Source: Fimenecus sp964540535 (lineage in GTDB: Bacteria; Bacillota; Clostridia; Oscillospirales; Acutalibacteraceae). Taken from it: a DNA stretch of 64,000 nt. The stretch's first letter is position 1; each line of letters begins with the position of its first letter. Under the pieces are notes generated by a model, which worked only from the letters and a program-made list of their open reading frames with translations, did no database searches and was not told the origin of the DNA. The DNA lies in NCBI GenBank assembly GCA_964540535.1, contig CAZIMO010000005.1, positions 124,001 through 188,000 of the forward strand. The letters run 5' to 3'. Shown here piece after piece: positions 8,595 to 17,180 of this stretch. A program made the translations under genes and the position numbers.

Positions 8595-9823
8595 TTTTCT
8601 TTTCTTAAAAGTGTTCCCCTCGGAAATACCAAATCACTTTTAATTTTTACAGTCATCATAGGATGCGGAGCGGCTTCAAGTTCATTGCCGTCAGCGTCAA
8701 AAATCTCTTCTGCGGTAAAAACAACAGGCTCGGCAGATGGCTGAAGCGCGTCAAGTATATCCCCTTTACAAAACTTGTTGCGCTGTTCAACAATCAAATA
8801 GCCGTCTTGGCAGTCCTTTACCTCTGCCATAACATCATAATGTCGTTTATACCCGCCCTCAAAGCTGATATTCGCATTTTCATTAGGCGAATTAAAGTAG
8901 AATCCCGTGCAGTAATCACGGTAGCTTACTTTATAAACCTCATCAATTACCCATTGAGGAGGAGTGAAATCCTTTGAGGGATTTTTTAGATATTTGTCAA
9001 TCGCAACTCGGTAAGCATTTGTAATAACCGCCGCATAATAAGCCGATTTTGCTCTGCCCTCAATTTTAAAGCTTGAAATTCCCGCTTCAATCATTTCGGG
9101 TATATGCTCAATCATACACATATCCTTTGAGTTGAGAATGTATGTACCTTCTTTTGAGTCTTGAATGGGGAAGTACATTCCGTCACGCTTAACCTCCATT
9201 AGAGCGTATTCCCAACGGCAGGGCTGAGCGCACTCGCCGCGGTTTGCATCTCTGTTGACAAGATAGTTTGAAAGCAAGCACCTGCCCGAGAACGAAACGC
9301 ACATAGCACCGTGAATAAAGCATTCAATTTCAAGATCTTTAGGTACTTTTGCGCGAATTTCAGCAATTTCGTTAAGTGAAAGCTCACGGGCAGTAACAAC
9401 TCGTGACGCGCCCATATTATAAAATTCATTTGCAGTTACATGGTTTACAATTCCTGCCTGCGTTGAAATGTGTATCGGCACATTAGGCGCATACTTTTTG
9501 CAAAGCGACATTACTCCTATATCCGCAACAATGAATGCGTCAACACCGATTTCAGCCCATTTTTCCAAGTATTCGGGTAATTTTGCAATTTCATCATTTC
9601 TTGCCAGCGTGTTACAGGTGAGATAAACCTTAACGCCCTTTGCGTGACAAAGTTCAACGGCATCTTTAAGCTGTTCAAAATTAAAATTTTGCGGAGCGGC
9701 ACGCATACCGAATGCGTCACCGCCCAAATATACTGCGTCAGCACCGTACATCAGCGCCGCTTCAAGCCGTTCACGGTCGCCTGCAGGAGCTAAAAGCTCG
9801 GGTACAATTACTGCGTTTTCCAC
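8591..9823 (-). CDS. Peptidase U32-family protein (TrhP/RlhA-like RNA hydroxylation protein)
   Basis: The family contains proteins named as collagenase-like peptidases, and several bacterial members are now known to support tRNA or rRNA hydroxylation. The 410-aa protein opens with PELLAPAGDRERLEAAL. The U32 signature lies at about residues 165-205 (ECFIHGAMCVSFSGRCLLSN, then CAQPCRW), including the conserved cysteines thought to bind an Fe-S cluster. No signal peptide is present, so it should be cytoplasmic. It starts 4 bp after mltG and is the last gene of the operon. The exact RNA target cannot be assigned from sequence. Confidence 0.88.
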   Translation of the reverse strand: MENAVIVPELLAPAGDRERLEAALMYGADAVYLGGDAFGMRAAPQNFNFEQLKDAVELCHAKGVKVYLTCNTLARNDEIAKLPEYLEKWAEIGVDAFIVADIGVMSLCKKYAPNVPIHISTQAGIVNHVTANEFYNMGASRVVTARELSLNEIAEIRAKVPKDLEIECFIHGAMCVSFSGRCLLSNYLVNRDANRGECAQPCRWEYALMEVKRDGMYFPIQDSKEGTYILNSKDMCMIEHIPEMIEAGISSFKIEGRAKSAYYAAVITNAYRVAIDKYLKNPSKDFTPPQWVIDEVYKVSYRDYCTGFYFNSPNENANISFEGGYKRHYDVMAEVKDCQDGYLIVEQRNKFCKGDILDALQPSAEPVVFTAEEIFDADGNELEAAPHPMMTVKIKSDLVFPRGTLLRKEK

Positions 9824-9827
9824 ACTA

Positions 9828-11525
9828 TCATTCCTCTGTGTTAATTTTATTGATGGCTCTCAAATTTGAATTATGCTCTTTTAAAGTAGAAGCCATATAA
9901 ATCTTTTTATTCTTATCGTGAGCAAAGAAATAATATTGAGAAGCCTCCGGATTGAGAGCCGCCTCAATGGCAGCTGTACCCGGATTACATATCGCACCTA
10001 CGGGAAGTCCGGGACATTCATATGTGTTATATGCAAGAATATAGGCATTAAGCTTTGAAGTGGCTGTAATTCTTTGCGAAACTGTGTTTGTAACATAGTC
10101 CTTTGTTGAGTCACAGTCAAGGGTGGGGTAAAGTCCCGAACGGTTAAGTCTGTTGTGAAGAACTGACGAAATCAAGGTAAACTGCTCGTGATTTGCGCCC
10201 TCTTTTTCAATAACAGAAGCAAGGGTAATAATATCGTCGGTGGTCATTCCAAGCTCTGCCGCCCTTGCCGCATATTCTTCTGTCCAACGGTTTGAAAAAG
10301 TGTTAAGGAATTTGCGAATTACCGTTGCAGGGTCAGCACCCTGTTCAAATTCGTATGTTGCAGGGAACATATATCCCTCAATTGTATGGTAACGCTTTTC
10401 TTTGTCATCAAGCTTTGCAATAAATGAATATTCCTCGCTGAAATCAATTGAATCAATGGTCTTATAAAGAGCTTCCGAGGTGCAGACATTGTTCTTTTCA
10501 AGACGCTCAAAAATCTGATCTATTGTGTAGCCCTCGGGAATTGTAATGCTGATCATCGCGCCGCGTGTACTGCTCGTTTTAAAGCGGTCAATCATCTTTT
10601 CAACGCCCAAATCGTCGGTGAAATAATAAACGCCGGGCAAATATCCCTCATCGCTTTCACCCATAATTGATAAGAAAATATTGCAGAACAGACTGTTTTT
10701 GATAAGCCCTGCTTCATCAAGCACCTTAACGGCTGTTTTGGTGTCAGCGTCATTAGGAAGAGTAACTTCGATTACCGTTTCACCGTTACGGTTAATTGCA
10801 AGAACATCGTTTATACAGCTAAGAGCCACTGACGCCAAAAGAATTGACGCAATGAAGCAGCAGCCGAAAGCGATAAACTGATATTTATTGGTTTTAAAGG
10901 TCTTTATAATCAGTGCCGAAAGAGCGTTCCAGTCAATTCTCGTTTTACCGTTTACTTTGTAGAGAATGCCTGCGCTGTTTTTTTGCGGAGCATGGGCATA
11001 AAGCTCATCATCTTCTGTGCTTTCAGAAGTATTCTTTTTAGCTTCAATTTTTCTTATTGCCTTGGCGGCAAGAATTGCAGCAGGAGAAGCTTTTCGGCGG
11101 TTAGAACTGCGTACTTCTGTATTTTCTTCAGCTTCCTTTGCTGTGGGATAACGCTTGTTGAGCGGAGTTTTTCTCGCAGAAAATTCCATAGTAAGGCTCT
11201 GTTCAGCTTGCGGTTTTACTTCTTTTTGAGAAGAAATCTCTTTAAATGACTTCACAAGGTCAATATCGAGTGAGTAATCGGGCTTGCTCTTGTGAGAAAT
11301 GTCAATGTTGAAAACAGGCTCTTCCAAAGGATCAGATACAGATTTAGACTCCGGTCTTGGTTCGCTTTTCAGTTTAGGCACAGCTCGCTGAACAGGATTG
11401 TTAACCGTCTTTTTTACAGGCTCATCTGTCGGCTTTGAGGCTTTGCTTCCAAGGCTTTCGCCTGCATATTCATTTAAAAGGTCTTCATAACTGCTATCAG
11501 AAAATCCGTCTGAAAATCTGTTCAC
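9828..11525 (-). CDS. mltG: Endolytic murein transglycosylase MltG (YceG-like)
   Basis: MltG cuts nascent glycan strands at the membrane and helps end peptidoglycan polymerisation. This 565-aa version has an unusually long, charged, low-complexity cytoplasmic N-terminus (about 1-210). One membrane helix follows (about 215-237), then the extracellular LytG/YceG domain with TIPEGYTIDQIFERL, the catalytic Glu region ASVIEKEG and the C-terminal NPGTAAIEAALNPE. The length exceeds the usual 330-390 aa because of the N-terminal tail, a feature seen in some Clostridia. ATG overlaps the stop of the cyclo-ligase gene by 4 bp (ATGA), indicating translational coupling. Confidence 0.93.
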   Translation of the reverse strand: MNRFSDGFSDSSYEDLLNEYAGESLGSKASKPTDEPVKKTVNNPVQRAVPKLKSEPRPESKSVSDPLEEPVFNIDISHKSKPDYSLDIDLVKSFKEISSQKEVKPQAEQSLTMEFSARKTPLNKRYPTAKEAEENTEVRSSNRRKASPAAILAAKAIRKIEAKKNTSESTEDDELYAHAPQKNSAGILYKVNGKTRIDWNALSALIIKTFKTNKYQFIAFGCCFIASILLASVALSCINDVLAINRNGETVIEVTLPNDADTKTAVKVLDEAGLIKNSLFCNIFLSIMGESDEGYLPGVYYFTDDLGVEKMIDRFKTSSTRGAMISITIPEGYTIDQIFERLEKNNVCTSEALYKTIDSIDFSEEYSFIAKLDDKEKRYHTIEGYMFPATYEFEQGADPATVIRKFLNTFSNRWTEEYAARAAELGMTTDDIITLASVIEKEGANHEQFTLISSVLHNRLNRSGLYPTLDCDSTKDYVTNTVSQRITATSKLNAYILAYNTYECPGLPVGAICNPGTAAIEAALNPEASQYYFFAHDKNKKIYMASTLKEHNSNLRAINKINTEE

Positions 11526-12076
11526 AGAAATACCTCCTTATCGGTAGCAACAATGCTTACCTTAATATCATATTCATCGGCCGGCAAATTATCTCGGTAC
11601 AGCTCGCTGTAACAGGGACAAATGCTTACGCCGTTAAAATTCTTTAAAAATCTGTCATAATATCCGCCGCCGTAGCCTATGCGGTATTTGCGTTTGTCAG
11701 CGGAAAGTGCAGGGACAATAATAATGTCATTTTTTTTCGGCTTATACGGCTCACAGGTAGTATCGGGTTCAAGAATATTGTATCTGCCGATATGCAGATC
11801 TTTATGAGAATTTACCTTTAAAAACTCCATATTACCCTTGCTGTCGAGACAAACAGGATAATATACAGATTTATTTTCAACTCGGCAATGCTCAATAATA
11901 TACTGTGTGTCAAATTCTTCATCGGTTGAGGCAAAAACAAGAACCTGCTCTGCCTTTTTAAAATAGATACTGTTAATTATTTTTTCGCTTATTATTTTAT
12001 CGTATACCGATTTTTGGCTTTTCAGTATGTTTTTTCGCTCTTCACGAAGAATTCTTCGCAATTCATGTTTATCCAT
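11522..12076 (-). CDS. 5-formyltetrahydrofolate cyclo-ligase
   Basis: The enzyme uses ATP to convert 5-formyl-THF to 5,10-methenyl-THF, returning stored folate to the one-carbon pool. The 184-aa protein has the N-terminal basic helix MDKHELRRILREERKN, the central VFASTDEEFDT segment and the C-terminal RIGYGGGYYDRFL signature that binds ATP/Mg. The longer reading frame extends further upstream, but ATG 12076 matches the family start. It overlaps the 3' end of the DJ-1 gene by 8 bp. Its link to one-carbon metabolism agrees with fhs at 22.7 kb and thyX at 15 kb. Confidence 0.92.
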   Translation of the reverse strand: MDKHELRRILREERKNILKSQKSVYDKIISEKIINSIYFKKAEQVLVFASTDEEFDTQYIIEHCRVENKSVYYPVCLDSKGNMEFLKVNSHKDLHIGRYNILEPDTTCEPYKPKKNDIIIVPALSADKRKYRIGYGGGYYDRFLKNFNGVSICPCYSELYRDNLPADEYDIKVSIVATDKEVFL

Positions 12077-12617
12077 TATATATCTGTAAGGATGCGCGGA
12101 TTTTATTTGCTGTATTATCTCCTGCAAGAGCTTCTGCAATCTGCAATCCGAATTCAATTGAACTGCCCATTCCCCGTGCAGTGATTATATTGCCGTCACG
12201 GGCAACATATTTTTCCGAAAGCACTGCACCCGACAGTTCGGCTTCAAATCCCGGGAAAGCGGTTGCTTCTTTACCGTTTAAAATTCCTTTGTGACCGAGA
12301 ATTGACGGTGCGGCACAAATTGCACAAACAAATTTGTTGTTTTCAACCGCCCAATCAATTGCTTTTTGCACAACAGGGCTTTTTTCAAGATTAAGCGTAC
12401 CCGGCATTCCGCCCGGCAGTATAATAGCCTCAACCTTTTCGTCAAGAACTAAATCTCTCTCGTAAATATCAGCGGCAACTGCTATTTGGTGCGAGCCGAT
12501 TACAAAATCTTCGCCCACGCCGACAGTGTAAACTTCAAGCTCTGCACGGCGAAGCACATCAACGGTGGCGAGCGCTTCAATTTCTTCAAATCCCGGCGCT
12601 AAAAATACATAAATCAT
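12069..12617 (-). CDS. DJ-1/PfpI family protein (DJ-1 subfamily)
   Basis: The 182-aa protein has the DJ-1 layout: an N-terminal strand with a conserved Glu (FLAPGFEEIEALATVDVLRR), then the nucleophile elbow CAICAAPSILG at about residue 105, and near the C-terminus ARGMGSSIEFGLQIAEAL. Relatives such as YajL and human DJ-1 are described as stress-related chaperones, glyoxalases or deglycases. The biochemical activity is debated, so only the family is assigned. It sits between the GNAT and cyclo-ligase genes, 4 bp after the former. Confidence 0.9.
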   Translation of the reverse strand: MIYVFLAPGFEEIEALATVDVLRRAELEVYTVGVGEDFVIGSHQIAVAADIYERDLVLDEKVEAIILPGGMPGTLNLEKSPVVQKAIDWAVENNKFVCAICAAPSILGHKGILNGKEATAFPGFEAELSGAVLSEKYVARDGNIITARGMGSSIEFGLQIAEALAGDNTANKIRASLQIYNG

Positions 12618-12621
12618 AATG

Positions 12622-13341
12622 TCACTCCAAAGTAATGCCGATATAACAGCATATATTTTTGATTTCTTTATTTTCGATTTTAATCATTGCAGGGGCTTCA
12701 ACTTCGCCGAAATCTATGTTCCCTTGAATTACTGTACCGTTTGCTTTATATTCATCAGGAATTTCTTCAAAACTGCCATTGGCGTTTCTTATAATAATGG
12801 GGTCATCGTCAAAAACAAGACCGAAATCATTAAGATTTCCTCCGTAATGAACGCAAGCCTTTTCCCAGTATTCGCAAACGGACTTGTCAAAGCTTAATTC
12901 AGCTTGAAATTTAAGCATTTCGTTCTTTATCGGTATTTCGCCGTCTGCTGTGTAAGTTCTTCTGATACCGAAAGGTGAAAATCCGCATTTTTCGTAATAA
13001 TCAAATAAGGATTTTTCAGCAGGAATTAACACCAAAAAATCATAACCGTTTTCACTGCACAAATTATACGAAAAATCAAGCAGTTTTTTCATATAGCTTT
13101 TACCGCGGTGAGCGTATTCAGTCATTGCGCAGTAAACGCATTTGCCGCGGAACTCGGCGATTTTGCAATCGAGCAAAAACAGAGCAGAAACAATTTTGCT
13201 GTTAATCCGTATTACCGGAGCAGTAACTTTATCAAAAATATTTTCAAAAAAATATTCGGTAACCTCGCTGTCCTCAAGAAAAATGCTTTGCCACATTCGG
13301 CTTAAAAAAGGTATATCATTTTTATCGGCAAAATCTATCAT
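12622..13341 (-). CDS. GNAT-family N-acetyltransferase
   Basis: The 239-aa protein has an N-terminal GNAT fold with the acetyl-CoA loop region YAHRGKSYMKKLLDFSY and the following FLVLIPAEKSLFDYYEKCGF. A C-terminal part of about 100 aa resembles the second domain of two-domain GNAT proteins in Firmicutes. The substrate is unknown. It starts 2 bp after the DUF2156 gene and ends 4 bp before the DJ-1 gene, so all three are co-translated from one message. Confidence 0.8.
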   Translation of the reverse strand: MIDFADKNDIPFLSRMWQSIFLEDSEVTEYFFENIFDKVTAPVIRINSKIVSALFLLDCKIAEFRGKCVYCAMTEYAHRGKSYMKKLLDFSYNLCSENGYDFLVLIPAEKSLFDYYEKCGFSPFGIRRTYTADGEIPIKNEMLKFQAELSFDKSVCEYWEKACVHYGGNLNDFGLVFDDDPIIIRNANGSFEEIPDEYKANGTVIQGNIDFGEVEAPAMIKIENKEIKNICCYIGITLE

Positions 13342-13343
13342 AA

Positions 13344-14228
13344 TTAACCCTTGTATACGGCCGAATATTTAACTACAAGGCGGTGGGGATAATATGAAAG
13401 CTTTGCTTGCCGAAGCCCATCACTGCCTGTGTCATCTTCACGGTTTATAAACTCATATTTACCCAGCATCTGTCTTGCCAATTCACGGTTTATCATCTGG
13501 TATGCCCCGCGAATATCGCCGTAAGCCTTTTCAACATGAGTGCAGAAAGTGCTGTCGTTAAGCTTTTCGCCGAAAGTGAATGCCACAATTTCGTTTTCGA
13601 TTGTCAGCACTCCGCCCTCAAGACCTAAATCAAAGTAGTTTTGCAAAGCGATTTTTATCGCAATATGCTCATTAAGAATTTCTTCGGGATTTTTTTCACG
13701 GTTGAGCCGTTCCCAATGCTCGTTTAAAAGCTTGCACTGCTCAATATTACTTTCGTTTATCGGCTCGTATTTCCAATCAAAATTGTTTTCAAAATAAGAA
13801 ATATGATTTCTTTTTCCGTGATATTTACGCCCTGCAAGATTTGCCAAATCCTCGGTTTTATAAAGATAATCAAAGTAATCTCTTGTTTCGGTGATTTCAA
13901 ATTTATCGGGAAAAAGAGAATTTAACTCATCTTTATCCTTTTCGGTTAAACCGTAAAATTCAAGCGCTATGTCCGATTTTTCGGTGAACTCAATAAGTTT
14001 GTTGATTGTTGACTTTTTGTCGCCGTTACCGATAGGGTAGCAGAATACAGGCTCTTCGGTAAAATCGGCAGAAACAAAAATTCCGCTGTCATTGCATATT
14101 TTGTTTTCGTAAATCTGTGACCACATAAAAATATTGCCGAAGCAGTATTCACAGCAGTCTGTCTGACCCTCGCTGAATGCGTTGCGCACCCATTCAGAGT
14201 CCGAAAGCGCGGGGGAGTGGAACTCCAT
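13344..14228 (-). CDS. DUF2156 (phosphatidylglycerol lysyltransferase C-terminal-like) protein
   Basis: The 294-aa protein matches the stand-alone DUF2156 type: the N-terminal CEYCFGNIFMWS segment, the central GRKYHGKRNHISYF and the C-terminal INREDDTGSDGLRQAKLSY. The fold is a tandem GNAT related to the aminoacyl-transferase domain of MprF. No membrane segments are present, so it is not a complete lysyltransferase and its substrate is unknown. It begins immediately next to the tmk stop codon. Confidence 0.87.
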   Translation of the reverse strand: MEFHSPALSDSEWVRNAFSEGQTDCCEYCFGNIFMWSQIYENKICNDSGIFVSADFTEEPVFCYPIGNGDKKSTINKLIEFTEKSDIALEFYGLTEKDKDELNSLFPDKFEITETRDYFDYLYKTEDLANLAGRKYHGKRNHISYFENNFDWKYEPINESNIEQCKLLNEHWERLNREKNPEEILNEHIAIKIALQNYFDLGLEGGVLTIENEIVAFTFGEKLNDSTFCTHVEKAYGDIRGAYQMINRELARQMLGKYEFINREDDTGSDGLRQAKLSYYPHRLVVKYSAVYKG

Positions 14229-14894
14229 TTATATAATCTCCTTAACTATGCTGAAAATCTTATCGCTGATAACGCTGATAGGAAGCGGTTCATCGCCCTC
14301 AAAGCATTTAACCACATTCCAAGAAAAACGTTCGGCGGTATATAAAGCGGCTTCACGGCAGGCTTTAAGATATTCAACATTTGCCTCGTGAACATCCTTT
14401 TTAGCCTCTTCGCCCTCATAACGCTTTGACATAAGCCGTTGTGAAATGTCAACGTCCATATCAAGGTAGATCACTGCGTCGGGCGAGGGAATTTCCATCA
14501 TTGTATATTCTGTGCCGAAAAGCCAGTCAAGATACTTGTCCCAATCGGTTTTAGGAAGCTTAACTGTCTGATGAACGGCATTTGATGTGGTATAGCGGTC
14601 AGCTAAAATTAAAGTGCCGTTTTTGTAATCGTCGCCCCAAATGTTTTTATAGCTTGCATAGCGGTCAATCGCATAAAAAAGTGACGCCGAATAAATATTG
14701 ACATCCGACGGATTTTTACCGAATTCGCCTGCAAGATACATTTTTACAAGAGTGCTTGATTTATTTTCATAGTCTGGCAACTTTATTTGCTTAAGCTTAA
14801 TATTACTGTCAGCAAGCCTTTGCTTTAAAAGCTCAACCTGTGTTGATTTACCGCTGCCGTCAAGTCCTTCAATTACAATCAGTTTTCCGTTCAT
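14229..14894 (-). CDS. tmk: Thymidylate (dTMP) kinase
   Basis: The enzyme phosphorylates dTMP to dTDP. The 221-aa protein has the P-loop EGLDGSGKSTQ at about residues 8-18, the DRY motif ADRYTTSNAVHQ and a lid region around QRLMSKRYEGEEAKKDVHE. Upstream in-frame codons exist, but AGGGAAG lies 6 bases before ATG 14894, which fixes the start. It is the first gene of the seven-gene minus-strand operon. It diverges from thyX, which makes its substrate, across a 184-bp intergenic region. Confidence 0.92.
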   Translation of the reverse strand: MNGKLIVIEGLDGSGKSTQVELLKQRLADSNIKLKQIKLPDYENKSSTLVKMYLAGEFGKNPSDVNIYSASLFYAIDRYASYKNIWGDDYKNGTLILADRYTTSNAVHQTVKLPKTDWDKYLDWLFGTEYTMMEIPSPDAVIYLDMDVDISQRLMSKRYEGEEAKKDVHEANVEYLKACREAALYTAERFSWNVVKCFEGDEPLPISVISDKIFSIVKEII

Positions 14895-14930
14895 TGCAAA
14901 CTTCCCTATATCCATAATTATACAGATTGC

Positions 14931-14959
14931 ATTATACCAAATTTTTTTTGACTTTACAA
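14931..14959 (-). promoter_or_regulatory. Sigma-A promoter of the tmk operon
   Basis: On the minus strand TTGTAA (14959-14954), a 17-bp spacer and the extended -10 TGGTATAAT (TATAAT 14936-14931) lie about 40 bp before the tmk start. Confidence 0.7.
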
Positions 14960-15007
14960 TGCAAAAACAACATATTTTTATTAAGATTAACAAAAAAATA
15001 ACTATTG

Positions 15008-15036
15008 TTGCAGAGAATTATTTTTTATGATACAAT
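15008..15036 (+). promoter_or_regulatory. Sigma-A promoter of thyX
   Basis: TTGCAG (15008-15013), a 17-bp spacer and the extended -10 TGATACAAT (TACAAT 15031-15036) lie 42 bp before the thyX ATG. It is divergent from the tmk promoter with about 50 bp between the two -35 boxes, so the two transcripts could be co-regulated. Confidence 0.7.
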
Positions 15037-15078
15037 GTAATGGATTAAATATATTTGGTGTAAAAAGAAGGATTTTTT

Positions 15079-16452
15079 ATGGCATACGATTACAACAAAA
15101 GCACAGCGCTGATTATCGGAATGACCGATACTGACGAAAAGGTGACTGCGGCAAGCGGCAGAATTTCAACGCAGGAGGGTACAGCTCTTTCTATTTGGGA
15201 TAAATCGCAGAATAAAGAGAAAAATGCAAATCTTATCGGCAAGGTTACCGCTTCGGGACACACAAGCACGGTTGAGCATACATATTTTCAAATTGCTTTT
15301 CAGAATGTCACTGCAGTTGTTGAGCAGTTTATAATCGAATTCAGACTTGCATCATTTACGGTTAAGTCAAGACGGTATGTTAATTTCAGTGACGCAGGCT
15401 TTTATGTTCCCGAATTTAATGATGCTGAAATTGAAAAATCCTATAAAGAGCATATGTCAAAAATGTTTGCTCTCTATGACGAACTTTGTGCTAACGGAGT
15501 TCTGCGTGAAGATGCCCGTTTTGTATTGCCATACTGTCTTTACAGCAATTTTTTCTGTTCGGTAAACGGCAGAGAATTTCTGAATATGCTTTCCGCTATG
15601 ATTTGCGGCAGGGGTGCTAAATATCCCGAAATAAAAAAATTGGGTCTTGAACTCTATGAGCAGGCAAAAACAAAAGCCCCGGGCATTATGTCAAGCTTTA
15701 ATCCCGAAAAGGTTTATAACGATGTCCCTGACCTTTCGTTTATTGATGTTGAGGCAGAGCGCTCTTCTGCTCCTGTTGAGCTTTTAAATTCAACTTCAAA
15801 TGCGGCAAAATGTATCGCAAGAAACGCTCTGATTTCAGGCGGAAACTATTCTTCAAATCAAATTGAAAAAATCCTTTCAGACGAAAATACAACTGAAAAA
15901 ATCATTGAATCGGTTATTAAATGCAAACGGCCCAGAGCCTTGGAGTGTGCAAATTACACAATCCGCTTTAACAATGTTTCACTTTCTTGCATAACTCACT
16001 TTGCGCGCCACAGAATTCAGTCAATCGAAATTCCCGAGCTTACAAAGACAGACAGAACAAGCTATATTGTTCCGCATATTTTAGAAGATAAGCCAGAACT
16101 TCTCCGGAAATACAAAAATGCTTTTGCTGAAACGGCAAAAGAGTATGAAAGACTTAAAAAGCTGGGCGTCAGTGAAGAATTATTGGTATATTATCAGTTA
16201 AGCGGCAATACATTAGATATTGTAACAACTATGAACGCAAGACAAATTTTATTATTTATGAAGCTTCGCTCCTGCACCCGCGCTCAATGGGAAATCCGGG
16301 AATATGCCGTTGAAGCACTCGCGCTTCTTCGTAAAGCAGAGCCTTCGGTGTTTAAATTCTACGGTCCGAGCTGTTTTGTGGGCGCTTGCCCCGAAGGCAG
16401 AATGTCCTGCGGAAGAGCGGCAGAGATTAAAGAGAGCTTCAAAACACTCTGA
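15079..16452 (+). CDS. thyX: Double-length FAD-dependent thymidylate synthase (ThyX family)
   Basis: ThyX methylates dUMP to dTMP using methylene-THF, NADPH and FAD. At 457 aa this is twice the normal 220-250 aa and looks like a tandem fusion of two ThyX folds. The N-half has the EH…F core (STVEHTYFQIAFQN) and FRLASFTVKSRRYVNF near residue 95. The C-half has HFARHRIQSIEIPELTKTDR near residue 311 and RSCTRAQWEIREYA near 395. The canonical RHRxxS…SxRY residues are thus divided: the RHR is intact only in the C-half and the SxRY only in the N-half. Such long ThyX proteins are known in Clostridia. AGAAGGA precedes the ATG. Confidence 0.88.
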   Translation: MAYDYNKSTALIIGMTDTDEKVTAASGRISTQEGTALSIWDKSQNKEKNANLIGKVTASGHTSTVEHTYFQIAFQNVTAVVEQFIIEFRLASFTVKSRRYVNFSDAGFYVPEFNDAEIEKSYKEHMSKMFALYDELCANGVLREDARFVLPYCLYSNFFCSVNGREFLNMLSAMICGRGAKYPEIKKLGLELYEQAKTKAPGIMSSFNPEKVYNDVPDLSFIDVEAERSSAPVELLNSTSNAAKCIARNALISGGNYSSNQIEKILSDENTTEKIIESVIKCKRPRALECANYTIRFNNVSLSCITHFARHRIQSIEIPELTKTDRTSYIVPHILEDKPELLRKYKNAFAETAKEYERLKKLGVSEELLVYYQLSGNTLDIVTTMNARQILLFMKLRSCTRAQWEIREYAVEALALLRKAEPSVFKFYGPSCFVGACPEGRMSCGRAAEIKESFKTL

Positions 16453-16457
16453 TAAAA

Positions 16458-17177
16458 ATGAAAAGATATATCAACAGAAAAAATCGCAAAAAAAGCTTTG
16501 TGTTTCCGTTAATAGCGCTGTTTTCGCTAAGTCTTTGTTCAGTTCTCGCTCTTATTTTAGTGGGCGGTGATGAAACGATTTATTATTTAAGTCAGCTTAA
16601 CTTTGTACCCGATGAAAAAGTGGTCTGTATTGATCCGGGTCACGGCGGTTCAAGCTCCGGCGCTGCAAGCGGAAAGCGAATGGAAAAAGACGATACTTTG
16701 AGATTATCGCTTTTAGTGCGCAATCTTTTAGAAGAGCGTGGATATACTGTTGTTATGACCCGTGATACTGACAGCGATGTTTCTCTTGAAGAACGGTGCA
16801 AAATCGCAAACAAAGCCAGAGCGTCGCTGTTTGTTTCTATTCACAGAAACAGCAGTACATCGCCCGACGCTGTCGGAATGGAAATGTGGATTCATTCTAC
16901 AAAGCCCACTGACGATACATTGCTTGCGCAGAATATACTTGATAATCTTGAGGTGGCAGGCATTTCACGCAACCGCGGTATTCATTCGGGATACCGTGAC
17001 GGTGCAGATTTGAATTATTACATAAACCGCAATACTAAAATGCCCTCGTGCCTTGCAGAAATCGGCTTTGTTTCAAGCACTGCCGACAATAAAGATTTTG
17101 ACGAAAAGCTTAATGAATATGCCGCGGCTATTGCAGACGGAATTGAAATTACGCTTCTTGAAATGAACGGAGAATAA
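16458..17177 (+). CDS. N-acetylmuramoyl-L-alanine amidase (Amidase_3 type)
   Basis: This zinc amidase cleaves the bond between MurNAc and the stem peptide. The 239-aa protein has one N-terminal helix (about residues 12-35), acting as a signal anchor or signal peptide. The Amidase_3 domain follows with zinc-ligand motifs IDPGHGG, SLFVSIHRNSS and CLAEIGFVSS, and the expected second-shell Glu in this last motif. There is no cell-wall binding repeat. It starts 5 bp after thyX and ends 3 bp before the beta-helix gene, so the three form one transcription unit despite unrelated functions. Confidence 0.93.
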   Translation: MKRYINRKNRKKSFVFPLIALFSLSLCSVLALILVGGDETIYYLSQLNFVPDEKVVCIDPGHGGSSSGAASGKRMEKDDTLRLSLLVRNLLEERGYTVVMTRDTDSDVSLEERCKIANKARASLFVSIHRNSSTSPDAVGMEMWIHSTKPTDDTLLAQNILDNLEVAGISRNRGIHSGYRDGADLNYYINRNTKMPSCLAEIGFVSSTADNKDFDEKLNEYAAAIADGIEITLLEMNGE

Positions 17178-17180
17178 AAA

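Noticed and set aside
14895..14993. N-terminal extension of thymidylate kinase
   Set aside because: The extension overlaps the promoter and precedes the AGGGAAG ribosome site. Family members start at the MNGKLIVIEG segment.
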